NCBI GenBank assembly: GCA_963736455.1
Contig: CAVTON010000001.1
Coordinates: 806,001-870,000, forward strand
DNA from: DAHUXD01 sp963736455
GTDB taxonomy: Bacteria > Acidobacteriota > Thermoanaerobaculia > UBA5066 > Gp7-AA6
Reading direction: 5' to 3'
Length of the DNA: 64,000 bases
Numbering within the stretch: position 1 is the first letter of the stretch; each line of letters begins with the position of its first letter. Shown in pieces: positions 9,069 to 18,475 of the stretch. The notes below the pieces were generated by a model that had not been told where the DNA came from, did not search any database, and saw only the letters and a program-made list of their open reading frames with translations. The position numbers and the translations under genes were made by a program.

Positions 9069-11612
9069 CTAGCCCGAGGACGTGTATCGCTTCGCTTCCC
9101 GGCTCCGGTCGCCCCACCACAGCATCATCCCCGTCTCGTTCGGGTGCGCCAGGGCCGCATGGAACGGGCGCACGCGCAGAGTGTAGCCGAGCCCTTCGCC
9201 CGAGGGCTTGCGGTGGGTGAGTCGAAAGACCCCGAGCTCGCCCTCGCGTCCGACGGGATCGAGCCTGACCGGGCCGCCCGATTCGAGAGTCCCGTCGGCC
9301 TCGATCGGTCCCTCGAAGATCTCGACCGAGACGTCGCCGGAATCCAGCGGCCCGAGCGAGAGCCGCGCCTCGATCTCGAACGCCGCTGCCGGAGGGAGCG
9401 TCGCCGGGTCCGGCTCGATCGAGACGCCTTCGAAGCGGACGCCCGGCCAGGCGGCCCGGACGCGCCCCTTCCAGGCGACCAGCCGCTTCAGAGGCTCTCG
9501 TCCGACCTCCTTCATGGCGCGGCGGTGGAACGCGCCCGGCACGTAGCACTGCTCGAGATATTCCGAGAGCATCCGATCGGACGAGAAGGCCCGGGCCACC
9601 TTCGAGGCCGCTGCGATCATGCGGTCGATCCACCTCTGCGGCAGCCCCGAGGCGTCGCGATCGAAGAACATCGGGAGGACCCGCTTCTCGAGCACGTCGT
9701 ACAGCGCCTGGGCGACGTCCTCGTCGCTCGCCTGATCCTTCGCCTCGCCGATGACGAAGCCGGCCTCGTCGTGCGGCGCCTCGTCCCACCAGCCGTCCAG
9801 GACCGAGAGATTCAGGGCGCCGTTCATCGCCGCCTTCATGCCGGAGGTGCCGGAGGCCTCGCGGGGGCGCTCGGGCGTGTTCAACCAGACGTCGCATCCG
9901 GCGACGAGCAGGCGCGCGAGCGCCATGTCGTAGTCGGGCAGGAACACGACCCGGCTCTTCAGCTCCGGACGCTCGGCCGCCCGCGCCACCGTGCGCAGGA
10001 ACTCCTTTCCCGCTTCGTCGCGCGGGTGGGCCTTGCCCGCGAAGAGGATCTGGACGGGCCGCCCGATCTGGTGGAGCAGGTACTCGAGACGCTTCGGCTC
10101 CCGGAAGAGGAGCGTGGCGCGCTTGTACGTGGCGAAGCGGCGCGCGAATCCGATGGTCAGCGCCCGCGGATCGAGGAGTCCCGACGCCTCGGCGACCTCC
10201 TCCTCGTGGGCGCCGAGCCGCCGCTTCTCCTCCGCCAGCTTCTGCCGGCACGCCGCGACCAGACGGCCGCGCTGCTCCTCGTGGGCGTGCCAGAGCGCCC
10301 CCCGGTCGACGTCCTCGGGCTTGTCGAGAACGCCGGTCGCGGCGATCTCCGGCGCCGTCCACGTCGCTCCGTGGACGCCGTTGGTGATCGGCCGGATCGG
10401 CACCTCCGAGAGCGGCAGGTCGGGCATGACGCCGCGCCAGAGCCGGCGCGAGACGCCGGCGTGCAGCCGGGAGACGGCGTTCTGATGCGTCGAGAGCCGC
10501 ATCGCGAGCACCGCCATGGAAAAGAGATCGCGCGACTGGTCGCCGACCTCGCGGCCGAGGTCGAAGAACTCGTCGAACGAGATGGCGAGCTCGTTGACGT
10601 AGCCGCCGAAGTACTTCCACAGCAGCTCGGGCGTGAACACGTCGATGCCCGCCGGGACCGGCGTGTGCGTCGTGAAGATGTTCCCGGTCGTGGCGGCCTC
10701 CCGCGCCTCGGCAAACGAGAGGTGCTCCTCCTGGACGAGATGACGAATCTTCTCGAGCGAGACGAAGGCGGCGTGTCCCTCGTTGATGTGGCGGATCGTC
10801 GGCCAGATGCCGACTTTCTCGAGGGCGCGCGAGCCCCCGATGCCGAGGACGATCTCCTGCTGCAGGCGTGTCTCGTGGCCGCCTCCATAGAGACGCGCCG
10901 TGATCTCCCGGTCGGGGGGCTCGTTCTCGGGAAGATTCGAGTCGAGGAGGAGGAGCGGGACGCGGCCGACCCGCGCCATGCGCACGAGCAGCTGAACGTT
11001 CCGGCCGGCCAGATCCACGGAGACGACCGGGGGACTCCCGTCCGGCGTCTCGGCGATCGAAAGAGGCAGATCGTCGGGCTCCAGGATCGGGTACGCCTCG
11101 TTCTGCATCCCGTCGGCGTCCACGACCTGCCGGAAATATCCCTCGCGGTAGAAGATGCCGACGCCGCAGAGCGGCACGCCGATGTCGCTCGAGGACTTCA
11201 GGTGGTCGCCGGCGAGAACGCCCAGTCCCCCGGCGTAGATCGGCAGAATCTCGGTCAGGCCGAACTCGGCGGAGAAGTAGGCGATCCGCTCCCCCCGCGC
11301 GACCAGCTCCCGCGCCGCCGGATGCCTCGGCTCGGCCAGGTCCTCCTCGGTCAGCCGCCGCGTCGTCGCCAGGAGGTCCTCCTGGTACCGGGGGTCCTCG
11401 GCCGCCCGCCGGAGCCGTTCGGCCGGCGCTTCCCGGAAGAGGCGGACCGGATTTCCGCCGGAGCGCTTCCAGGCCTCCGGGTCGAGCATCTCGAAGAGCG
11501 CCCTCAGCTCCGGCCGCCACGTCCAACGGAGGTCGTGAGAGAGGGCGAAGAGGGGAAGGAGCTTTTCGGGAACGCCGGAAACCCGAAAGGCCTTTTCGAG
11601 AACGGGTGTCAA
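9069..11612 (-). CDS. glgP: Alpha-glucan phosphorylase (GT35, glycogen phosphorylase type)
   Basis: An 847-aa pyridoxal-phosphate enzyme that releases glucose-1-phosphate from alpha-1,4-glucan. It belongs to the short alpha-glucan phosphorylase group with an N-terminal DUF3417-like region (LLPLFALSHDLRWTWRPELR). IAYFSAEFGLTEILPIYAGG and THTPVPAGIDVF are family blocks. The PLP lysine is K593 in GTSGMKAAMNG. The start is TTG at 11612; no ATG or GTG fits upstream of the conserved N-terminus. A TACACT -10-like hexamer (11623-11628) lies 10 bp before it, in the 49-bp gap after the GH57 gene, so it may have its own promoter as well as read-through. Confidence 0.93.
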   Translation of the reverse strand: MTPVLEKAFRVSGVPEKLLPLFALSHDLRWTWRPELRALFEMLDPEAWKRSGGNPVRLFREAPAERLRRAAEDPRYQEDLLATTRRLTEEDLAEPRHPAARELVARGERIAYFSAEFGLTEILPIYAGGLGVLAGDHLKSSSDIGVPLCGVGIFYREGYFRQVVDADGMQNEAYPILEPDDLPLSIAETPDGSPPVVSVDLAGRNVQLLVRMARVGRVPLLLLDSNLPENEPPDREITARLYGGGHETRLQQEIVLGIGGSRALEKVGIWPTIRHINEGHAAFVSLEKIRHLVQEEHLSFAEAREAATTGNIFTTHTPVPAGIDVFTPELLWKYFGGYVNELAISFDEFFDLGREVGDQSRDLFSMAVLAMRLSTHQNAVSRLHAGVSRRLWRGVMPDLPLSEVPIRPITNGVHGATWTAPEIAATGVLDKPEDVDRGALWHAHEEQRGRLVAACRQKLAEEKRRLGAHEEEVAEASGLLDPRALTIGFARRFATYKRATLLFREPKRLEYLLHQIGRPVQILFAGKAHPRDEAGKEFLRTVARAAERPELKSRVVFLPDYDMALARLLVAGCDVWLNTPERPREASGTSGMKAAMNGALNLSVLDGWWDEAPHDEAGFVIGEAKDQASDEDVAQALYDVLEKRVLPMFFDRDASGLPQRWIDRMIAAASKVARAFSSDRMLSEYLEQCYVPGAFHRRAMKEVGREPLKRLVAWKGRVRAAWPGVRFEGVSIEPDPATLPPAAAFEIEARLSLGPLDSGDVSVEIFEGPIEADGTLESGGPVRLDPVGREGELGVFRLTHRKPSGEGLGYTLRVRPFHAALAHPNETGMMLWWGDRSREAKRYTSSG

Positions 11613-11661
11613 CTCGCCGGCTAGTGTAGCAGAGGCGAAACGAGCGCTAAGCCTCGATGGG

Positions 11662-14175
11662 TCAGTGGTCTGCGCGCGGTTCTGATTCCGGACCTTCGGT
11701 CACTTTGACGTCGAGCTTCCGGCCGAGCGAGAGAAACTTCCGGACCCACCTGGCGGCATCCTCGAAGCCCGAGGCGGCCTCCCGTCTGCGGGCGGCGAGC
11801 AGACCGCGCGAGAGCTGGTAGTAGGCATTCTGGACCTGCCAGAAATCCACTTCGAAGGGAAGCTGCCGGGCCAGATCCACGACCGCCTCGAGCTCCTCCA
11901 AGCGACCGAGCTCCGACGGGCTCGACCGCAGGCCCTCGGCCAGCCTCTCGAGGGCGAGCTCGACGGCGCGGCCGAGACCGTCCTCGTGCAGGGTGACACC
12001 CACTTCTCGCGCCTCGTCGAGCACCGCCGACCACCGGGAAGGATCCGGCACTTCGGCCTCGAGCGTCCGCCGGAGACTCGTATTGAGCGCGAGCTCGGCG
12101 GCCATCCGGAACCCGCGCGGCGAAGCGATGCCGTGGCTCGACAGGAAGCGCATGAGCGGAGCGTGCTCCTCGTAGATCTGCCGATACGCGGCGTCGGCCT
12201 CCTCGAGGACGGAGCGAAGGATGAAGGCGACGACCCGCTGCTGCTCGTCGCGGAAGAGAAGCCGCAGCGTGTAGGTTCCCGACCCGAAGACGCGATCCAC
12301 CGTGCGAAGCGTCTCCGTCAGGTCGGCCTGACGGAACGGCTCTTCGATCGCCGCCGTGAGCCGTTCGTACTCTGCCGCGCCGGGAAAATGGATCGCGCCG
12401 CCCGACAGGTTGTGGTCTCCGAGGTGCAGGACGCCATAGGCGATCTCCTCCGACTCCCCCGTGATCGCCGACTTCACGCGGGCGCGGCCCCGAGAGAGCC
12501 GGGCCCTCCCGCTCGAGAACAGCCGCGCGTCCAGCCGCTCCACGTCGTAGCAGTAGATCCGCGCGCTCTCGCCGTAATCGGAAAAGAGCGAGTTGACGCC
12601 GTAATGCGCCCCCACCTTCACGAGCGAAACGACCGCGGGCCGGACCGATTCCTCGTAGATGCGGCGGCCGTCGCCGGCCGCGGCGTCGTTGCTCTTCGCC
12701 TTCTCGAGGAGCGCGAGAAACGGCTCCTCCAGGCCGGGCCCGAAGAGCTCCCCCGAAAGCTGAAGCACTCGCCCGGCGTACTGGACCACCTGGCGCGCCT
12801 CGATTCCGCCGAGGTCGTCGAAAAACCAGCCGCAGCTCGTGTACATGAGCTGCGCGTGCCGCTGGAGCTCGAGGAGTCTCAGGGCCTCGATCCGCTCGGG
12901 GTCGCTCAAGGAGCGGGCGGCCTCGGCCGCGAGGAAGCGCTGCACGGATACGGGGCTGCGATCGAGCAGCACGTCGATGTAACCGTCGCGCGCCCGCCAC
13001 GGATCGGCGAGCAGGGCGCCCGCCTTCGCCTCCCACAGCGGCGCCAGCGTGTCGCGGAGGGCGTCGAGGGCCGCTCGCAGGGGAGCGCGCCAGGCCTGCG
13101 ACCAGCCGGGGTGGGCGCCCGTCTGACAGCCGCAGTCGCCCCTCCAGCGCTCGATCCCATGGGCGCAGCTCCACGACGTGTTCTCCACGATCGCGGCCTC
13201 GTGGGTCGGGGGATGTTTCTCGAGATACTCGCCGTAGTTCGTCAGCGTCGCCAGCTGCCGGGCCTCGAGCGTGTGCAGGGCGTAGGCGAGCGCCATGTCG
13301 CCGTGCCGGTGATGATGGCCATACGTCTCGCCGTCGGTCGCGATGTGCACGAGCTGGGGCCGGGCGGAGCCCTCGGCATACGCGCCGGCGAGCCGCTCGG
13401 CGAACCGCTCGCCCGCCGAGAGGAGTCGGTCGAACGCGACGGCGCGGGAGATCGGCCCGTCGTAGAAGAAGACGGCGAGCGAAGCCCCCGAGGGCAGCGA
13501 CACGCGGTACGGCATCGTCGGGTCCACGCGATCCGGCGCGACGTCGCTCCACTTGGTCTCTCCGAGGGCGCGCACGCGGCCCGCCTGGTGCGGAGCGAGG
13601 ATCGTGAAGGCGATCCCCTCCGCCGCGAGGGCCTCGAGCGTGGGCAGGTCCACCGCCGTCTCCGGCAGCCACATGCCCTCGGGCCGGCGCCCGAACCGGT
13701 GCGCGAACTCCCGCGCCCCCCAAATGACCTGCGTGCGCCGGTCGCGCGCGTTCGCGAGCGGCAGGATCACGTGGTTGTAGGCCTGGGCGAGCGCCGATCC
13801 GTGGCCCCCGAAGCGGCGCACGCTCTCGGAGTCCGCCGCGAGGAGCGCCCGATAGACCTCGGGCTCCTTTTCCTCGAGCCACGACAGGAGCGTCGGGCCG
13901 AAATTGAAGCTCATCGAGGAGTAGTTGTTGACGATCTCGACGATCCGGTTCTCGCCATCGAGAATGCGGGCGTTGGCGTTCGGCGCGTAGCACTCGGCCG
14001 CGATCCGCGCGTTCCAATCGTGGTACGGGTATGCGCTGGGCTGGCCCTCGATCGACTCGAGCCACGGGTTCTCGCGCGGGGGCTGATAGAAATGGCCGTG
14101 GATGCAGACGTAGCGGACGTTTCGAGCGGCGCTCGACGCGTCCACGGAAGGAACGGAAGGTCGCGCCTCGGTCAT
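11662..14175 (-). CDS. Glycoside hydrolase family 57 protein with DUF3536 (amylase-like)
   Basis: An 837-aa cytosolic protein combining a GH57 catalytic barrel (about residues 20-330) with a C-terminal DUF3536 helical region. GH57 motifs seen are HGHFYQPP (26-33), WLPE with presumed nucleophile E172, and HIATDGETYGHHH with presumed acid/base D281. GH57 enzymes act on alpha-glucans as amylases, branching enzymes or transferases; the exact activity of this subtype is not clear. Its ATG at 14175 overlaps the glgB stop in ATGA, so translation is probably coupled. The context implies a role in glycogen or maltodextrin remodelling alongside GlgB, GlgP and MalQ. Confidence 0.88.
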   Translation of the reverse strand: MTEARPSVPSVDASSAARNVRYVCIHGHFYQPPRENPWLESIEGQPSAYPYHDWNARIAAECYAPNANARILDGENRIVEIVNNYSSMSFNFGPTLLSWLEEKEPEVYRALLAADSESVRRFGGHGSALAQAYNHVILPLANARDRRTQVIWGAREFAHRFGRRPEGMWLPETAVDLPTLEALAAEGIAFTILAPHQAGRVRALGETKWSDVAPDRVDPTMPYRVSLPSGASLAVFFYDGPISRAVAFDRLLSAGERFAERLAGAYAEGSARPQLVHIATDGETYGHHHRHGDMALAYALHTLEARQLATLTNYGEYLEKHPPTHEAAIVENTSWSCAHGIERWRGDCGCQTGAHPGWSQAWRAPLRAALDALRDTLAPLWEAKAGALLADPWRARDGYIDVLLDRSPVSVQRFLAAEAARSLSDPERIEALRLLELQRHAQLMYTSCGWFFDDLGGIEARQVVQYAGRVLQLSGELFGPGLEEPFLALLEKAKSNDAAAGDGRRIYEESVRPAVVSLVKVGAHYGVNSLFSDYGESARIYCYDVERLDARLFSSGRARLSRGRARVKSAITGESEEIAYGVLHLGDHNLSGGAIHFPGAAEYERLTAAIEEPFRQADLTETLRTVDRVFGSGTYTLRLLFRDEQQRVVAFILRSVLEEADAAYRQIYEEHAPLMRFLSSHGIASPRGFRMAAELALNTSLRRTLEAEVPDPSRWSAVLDEAREVGVTLHEDGLGRAVELALERLAEGLRSSPSELGRLEELEAVVDLARQLPFEVDFWQVQNAYYQLSRGLLAARRREAASGFEDAARWVRKFLSLGRKLDVKVTEGPESEPRADH

Positions 14176-16196
14176 TCTTCCGGTGAGAGCGCTTCCGGCA
14201 GGAGCCCCGCCGCCGCCGAGGCCGCGGCGGCCTCCGCAATCGGGCTCTCCTCGCCGGGCTTCAGGAAGACGGCTCCGAGCGGCGGCAGCGTCAGCGAGAG
14301 GCTGTGCGAACGGCCGTGCGAGGGGACGGGCAGCGCGACCGCGCGGCCCCGGTTGCCCATGCCGCTGCCGCCGTAGACCTCCGCGTCGCTGTTGAGGATC
14401 TCGAGCCAGTCGCCCGCAAAATCCACACCGATCAGGTAGCCCGGGCGCGGAACGGGCGTGAAGTTGAACACGGCGGCAATCCGTTCGCGCGGGCCGCGGC
14501 CCCGGCGCTCGAGCGAAACCACGCTGTGATCGGCATCGTGGCAGTCGATCCACTCGAACCCGCGCGGGTCGAAGTCGAGAGCGTGGAGCGCCGGCTCGGC
14601 GGCATAGAGGCGGTTCAGATCGCGCACCCAGAGCTCGAGGCCCGCGTGCCGCGGCTCTCCGAGCAGGCTCCAGTCGAGGCTCGCGTCGTGGTTCCATTCG
14701 TTGCGCTGCCCGAACTCGCCTCCCATGAAGAGAAGCTTCTTGCCGGCCTCCGCCCACATGTAGGCGTAGAGAAGCCGCAGATTGGCGAACTTCTGCCAGT
14801 CGTCGCCCGGCATCTTCGAAAGGAGAGAGCGCTTCAGGTGCACGACCTCGTCGTGCGAGAGGGGCAGCACGAAGTTCTCCGAGTACTGGTACATCCGCCG
14901 GAAGGTCAGCTCGTTGTGGTGGAACTTCCGGTGGATGGGGTCGAGCTCCATGTAGTCGAGCGTGTCGTTCATCCAGCCGAGGTCCCACTTCATGTCGAAT
15001 CCGAGGCCGCCGACGTACGTGGGGCGCGACACCATCGGCCAGGCCGTCGACTCCTCGGCGATCATCAGGGTGTCGGGGTGACGCTCGCGCACCTCGTCGT
15101 TCAGGCGCCGCAGGAGCGAGATCGCCTCGAGGTTCTCCCAGCCGCCGTACCGATTGGGAATCCACTCCCCCGCCCTGCGCGAATAGTCGAGGTGCAGCAT
15201 CGAGGCCACGGCGTCCACGCGGAGCCCGTCGGCGTGGTAGACCTCGAGCCAGTAGAGCGCCGACGAGAGCAGGAAGCTGCGCACCTCGTTGCGCCCGTAG
15301 TTGAAGATGCAGCTCGACCAGTCGGGGTGGTAGCCCTGGCGCCAGTCGGCATGCTCGTAGAGATGCGTGCCGTCGAAATACACCAGGCCGTGCTCGTCGG
15401 AGGGAAAGTGCGACGGCACCCAGTCGAGGATCACCCCGAGCCCGGCCTGGTGGAGCGTGTCCACGAGGTACATGAAGTCCTGCGGAGTGCCGAAGCGGCC
15501 GGTCGGGGCGAAGAAGCCGGTGACCTGGTACCCCCAGGAGCCTGTGAACGGGTGCTCCATCACCGGGAGAAGCTCGACGTGCGTGAAGCCGAGGTCGAGC
15601 GCGTGCTGCGCCAGCGAGCGCGCCGCCTCCCGGTAGGTCAGCGAGCGATTGGCCTCCTCGGGAACGCGGCGCCAGGATCCGAGGTGCACCTCGTAGATCG
15701 AGATCGGCGCCGAGGGCGACTGTCTCGTGGCGCGGGCCGCGGTCCACTTCTCGTCGCGCCAGCGGTACCCGAGGTCCCAGACGAGCGAGCCCGTCCGCGG
15801 AGGCGTCTCCTGCCGCACGGCGTAGGGGTCCGCCTTGTCGACGCGGTACGCGTTCTCGCGCGAGGCGATCCGGTACTTGTAGATCGCGCCGCGCTCGACA
15901 CCCGGAACGAAGGCCTCCCAGATTCCGGAATTGCCGATCGCCTCCAGGGGATGGCGCGCCGCGTCCCAGCCGTTGAAATCGCCGACGACCGAGATGCTCG
16001 CGGCATTCGGCGCGAAGACGGCGAAAGAGGTCCCGGCGACTCCGTCCACGACGCGGAGGTGCGATCCCAGCCGTTCCCATAGACGGAGGTGCGTACCTTC
16101 GTTGAAGAGATGGAGATCCTCGGGAGTGAGCAGTGAGGCGTCGTAACGGGGAGCGCCGGCGTGCGCGACCGAACCCTGTCGTCGTCTCTCGGCCAG
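14172..16196 (-). CDS. glgB: 1,4-alpha-glucan branching enzyme (GH13_9), probable CTG start
   Basis: It makes alpha-1,6 branches in glycogen. An N-terminal CBM48-like domain (GTSFAVFAPNAASISVVGDF) is followed by the GH13 barrel with nucleophile D328 (LRVDAVASM), acid/base E381 (IAEEST) and D449 (LSHDEVV). No ATG, GTG or TTG lies in frame before the conserved LHLFNEGTH block. A CTG at 16196 is preceded by GGAGGG with 4-nt spacing and by a TACACT -10-like hexamer at 16219-16224, so I start there (674 aa). An alternative is a start upset by a sequence error. First gene of the minus-strand glycogen operon; divergent from the DUF1611 gene. Confidence 0.92.
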   Translation of the reverse strand: MAERRRQGSVAHAGAPRYDASLLTPEDLHLFNEGTHLRLWERLGSHLRVVDGVAGTSFAVFAPNAASISVVGDFNGWDAARHPLEAIGNSGIWEAFVPGVERGAIYKYRIASRENAYRVDKADPYAVRQETPPRTGSLVWDLGYRWRDEKWTAARATRQSPSAPISIYEVHLGSWRRVPEEANRSLTYREAARSLAQHALDLGFTHVELLPVMEHPFTGSWGYQVTGFFAPTGRFGTPQDFMYLVDTLHQAGLGVILDWVPSHFPSDEHGLVYFDGTHLYEHADWRQGYHPDWSSCIFNYGRNEVRSFLLSSALYWLEVYHADGLRVDAVASMLHLDYSRRAGEWIPNRYGGWENLEAISLLRRLNDEVRERHPDTLMIAEESTAWPMVSRPTYVGGLGFDMKWDLGWMNDTLDYMELDPIHRKFHHNELTFRRMYQYSENFVLPLSHDEVVHLKRSLLSKMPGDDWQKFANLRLLYAYMWAEAGKKLLFMGGEFGQRNEWNHDASLDWSLLGEPRHAGLELWVRDLNRLYAAEPALHALDFDPRGFEWIDCHDADHSVVSLERRGRGPRERIAAVFNFTPVPRPGYLIGVDFAGDWLEILNSDAEVYGGSGMGNRGRAVALPVPSHGRSHSLSLTLPPLGAVFLKPGEESPIAEAAAASAAAGLLPEALSPEE

Positions 16197-16218
16197 ATCG
16201 CCCTCCGTGTCGTCCGGC

Positions 16219-16224
16219 AGTGTA
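16219..16224 (-). promoter_or_regulatory. -10-like TACACT for glgB operon
   Basis: TACACT on the minus strand, followed by the GGAGGG ribosome site at 16201-16206 and the CTG at 16196. The order and spacing (-10, short leader, Shine-Dalgarno, start) fit a glgB promoter. The -35 position is not convincing. Confidence 0.4.
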
Positions 16225-16252
16225 CCGCGGCCATCGGGGATAATGCGCCGCC

Positions 16253-17326
16253 ATGGACGGAACGGCGCTCGTCGTGTGCGACGGCCTCTTCGCGACCGCC
16301 AATGCGAAGACGGCGCACGGCCTCGTGCGCGGCACGGAGCGCTACCGCGTCGTCGGCGTCGTGGACGCGCCGTCGGCGGGACGGGATGCGGGCGAGGTGC
16401 TCGACGGCGTGAAGCGGGGCATTCCGGCCTTCGCCTCGATCGCCGACGCGCTGCGCGCGCTGCCCGGGAAGCCCGACTTCTGCGTCGTCGGCGTCGCGAC
16501 CTCGGGCGGCCGCCTGACGCCGGGTCTGCGCGGCCTGATGGCCGAGGCGATCGCATCGGGAATGTCGCTCGTCAACGGCCTTCACGAGTTCCTCTCCGAC
16601 GATCCGGCGCTCGCCGCCGAGGCCCTGCGCCGGGGAGTCACGATCCGAGACGTCCGCAAGACGCCGCCGCGCGCGGCGCTCCACTTCTGGAGCGGCGAGA
16701 TCCTCACCGTGGAGGCGCCCCGCGTCGCCGTGCTCGGCACCGACTGCGCCCTCGGCAAGCGCACGACCGCGCGCTTTCTCCTGGAGGCCTGCCGCGCGGT
16801 CGGCCTGTCGACCGAGCTGATCTACACGGGTCAGACCGGCTGGATGCAGGGGGCGCCGTTCGGCTTCATCCTCGATTCGGTTCCGAACGACTTCGTGTCG
16901 GGAGAGCTCGAGCACGCGATCGTGTCGTGCTGGAAGGAGCGCCGGCCCGAGCTCATTCTCATCGAAGGACAGTCGGCGCTGCGCAACCCGTCGGGGCCGT
17001 GCGGATCCGAGATGATTCTCTCCGGCCGCGCCGCCGGCGTCATCCTCCAGCACGCCCCCGGCCGGACGTTCTACGAAGGCCTCGAAGAGTTCGGCCTCCG
17101 CATTCCGCCGGTCTCCGAAGAGATCGACCTGATCCGGCGGCTCGGCGCCCGGACGCTCGCCGTGACGCTCAACGGCGAGGGCATGACGCCCGAGGACCTG
17201 CGAAACGAGCAGCAACGGCTGCGCTGGAAGCTCGGAATTCCGGTCGTCCGGCCGCTCGAGGACGGGGTCGGCGAGCTGCTTCCGGCCGTCCGAGAATTTC
17301 TTGCGAGCGAGGCGAAGGCCTCGTGA
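16253..17326 (+). CDS. DUF1611 P-loop protein, DgcN-like D-glutamate N-acetyltransferase candidate
   Basis: A 357-aa cytosolic protein with an N-terminal Rossmann-like part (about 1-145) and a C-terminal P-loop domain; the nucleotide-binding loop is GTDCALGKRTTA near residue 163. The family is DUF1611. Some members paired with an enolase-superfamily racemase are reported as D-glutamate N-acetyltransferase (DgcN) acting with N-acetyl-D-glutamate racemase (DgcA). The same pair occurs here: the next gene begins at GTG overlapping this stop (GTGA). A GATAAT hexamer (16239-16244) lies 8 bp before the ATG. The assignment is by family and neighbour; the older view links the pair to murein dipeptide use. 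Confidence 0.75.
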   Translation: MDGTALVVCDGLFATANAKTAHGLVRGTERYRVVGVVDAPSAGRDAGEVLDGVKRGIPAFASIADALRALPGKPDFCVVGVATSGGRLTPGLRGLMAEAIASGMSLVNGLHEFLSDDPALAAEALRRGVTIRDVRKTPPRAALHFWSGEILTVEAPRVAVLGTDCALGKRTTARFLLEACRAVGLSTELIYTGQTGWMQGAPFGFILDSVPNDFVSGELEHAIVSCWKERRPELILIEGQSALRNPSGPCGSEMILSGRAAGVILQHAPGRTFYEGLEEFGLRIPPVSEEIDLIRRLGARTLAVTLNGEGMTPEDLRNEQQRLRWKLGIPVVRPLEDGVGELLPAVREFLASEAKAS

Positions 17327-18405
17327 AGATCGTCCGCGCCACGAGCCGGCTCGAGGAGTTTCCGCTCACGCGCCCCTACGCGATCGCCGGACAGCCGCCC
17401 CTCGCGTCGGTCGGCAACGTCTTCGTCCGGATCGAGACGGACTCGGGCCTCGTCGGTCTCGGCGCCGGCTCGCCCGGGGAGCACGTCACGGGCGAGAACC
17501 TGGAGACCTGCCGCGCCGCGCTCTCGGACGGCCGCCTCGACTGGCTCGTCGGCCGCGACGCCCGCGGGTTTCGCGCGCTTTGCCGCGAGGCGGCCGGACG
17601 CACGCCCGGCGCGCCCGCGGCCCGCGCCGCCGTGGACATCGCGCTCCACGACCTCGCCGCCCGCCACCTCGACCTGCCGCTCGCCGACCTGCTCGGGAGA
17701 GCCCACGAGGCGATGCCGACCTCCATCACGATCGGCATCAAGCCGGTCGCGGAAACCCTCGCCGAAGCCGACGAGTACCTCGGCCGCGGATTCCGCGTCC
17801 TGAAGGTGAAGATCGGAGACGCGCTGGACGCCGACATCGAGCGGCTGACGAAGCTGCGCGAGCGAGCCGGTGCGGGCCCCGCGATCCGCGTGGACGCCAA
17901 CGTCGGCTACACGATCGAGGAGACCGCCCGCTTCTTCGAACGAACCTCGTCGCTTTCGATCGAGCTCGTGGAGCAGCCCGTGCCGCGCGAGGCGTTCGAG
18001 CAGATCCGGACGCTGACCCCGCGGCGGCGCGCCCGGATCGCCGCCGACGAGAGCCTCCACGACGAGCGGGACGCGCTGGCGCTCGCCTCGCCGCCCGGCG
18101 AACCGGCGTGCGGGATCTACAACATCAAGCTCATGAAGTGCGGCGGCGTCCGGCCGGCGATGCGCATCGCCGCGATCGCCGAGACCGCGGGCGTCTCCCT
18201 GATGTGGGGCTGCATGGACGAGAGCCGCGTTTCGATCGCGGCGGCGCTCCACGCCGCCTTCGCCTCCCCCGCCACGCGGTTCCTCGACCTCGACGGCTCG
18301 CTCGATCTCGCCCGCGACCTCGCGACCGGAGGCTTCACGCTCGAAGACGGCGTGATGCGCACGACCGAGGCGCCGGGACTGGGGGTCCGGGAGGTCGAAT
18401 CGTGA
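17323..18405 (+). CDS. Enolase-superfamily epimerase (dipeptide epimerase / DgcA-like racemase)
   Basis: A 360-aa mandelate racemase/muconate lactonizing-type enzyme. Seen are the KxK motif (VLKVKIGD), metal ligands in RVDANVGYT, ELVEQPV and AADES, and the second catalytic lysine in NIKLMKCGG; this double-lysine set is typical of L-Ala-D/L-Glu epimerases and related N-acyl amino acid racemases. The start is GTG at 17323, overlapping the DUF1611 stop, which points to translational coupling. Substrates to consider are N-acetyl-D-glutamate (with DgcN) or L-Ala-D-Glu from peptidoglycan turnover. The family is certain, the exact substrate is not. Confidence 0.82.
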   Translation: MKIVRATSRLEEFPLTRPYAIAGQPPLASVGNVFVRIETDSGLVGLGAGSPGEHVTGENLETCRAALSDGRLDWLVGRDARGFRALCREAAGRTPGAPAARAAVDIALHDLAARHLDLPLADLLGRAHEAMPTSITIGIKPVAETLAEADEYLGRGFRVLKVKIGDALDADIERLTKLRERAGAGPAIRVDANVGYTIEETARFFERTSSLSIELVEQPVPREAFEQIRTLTPRRRARIAADESLHDERDALALASPPGEPACGIYNIKLMKCGGVRPAMRIAAIAETAGVSLMWGCMDESRVSIAAALHAAFASPATRFLDLDGSLDLARDLATGGFTLEDGVMRTTEAPGLGVREVES

Positions 18406-18443
18406 CGTCCGGGAAATCCAGGGCGCGGCCGCGGCGTTTCGAA

Positions 18444-18449
18444 TACACT
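18444..18449 (+). promoter_or_regulatory. -10-like TACACT upstream of the giant kinase gene
   Basis: TACACT at 18444-18449, then GGAG at 18464-18467 and the presumed CTG start at 18476. This repeats the arrangement seen upstream of glgB. No clear -35 hexamer is visible. Confidence 0.35.
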
Positions 18450-18475
18450 CCGTCGGTCTTGCCGGAGACTGCGGA

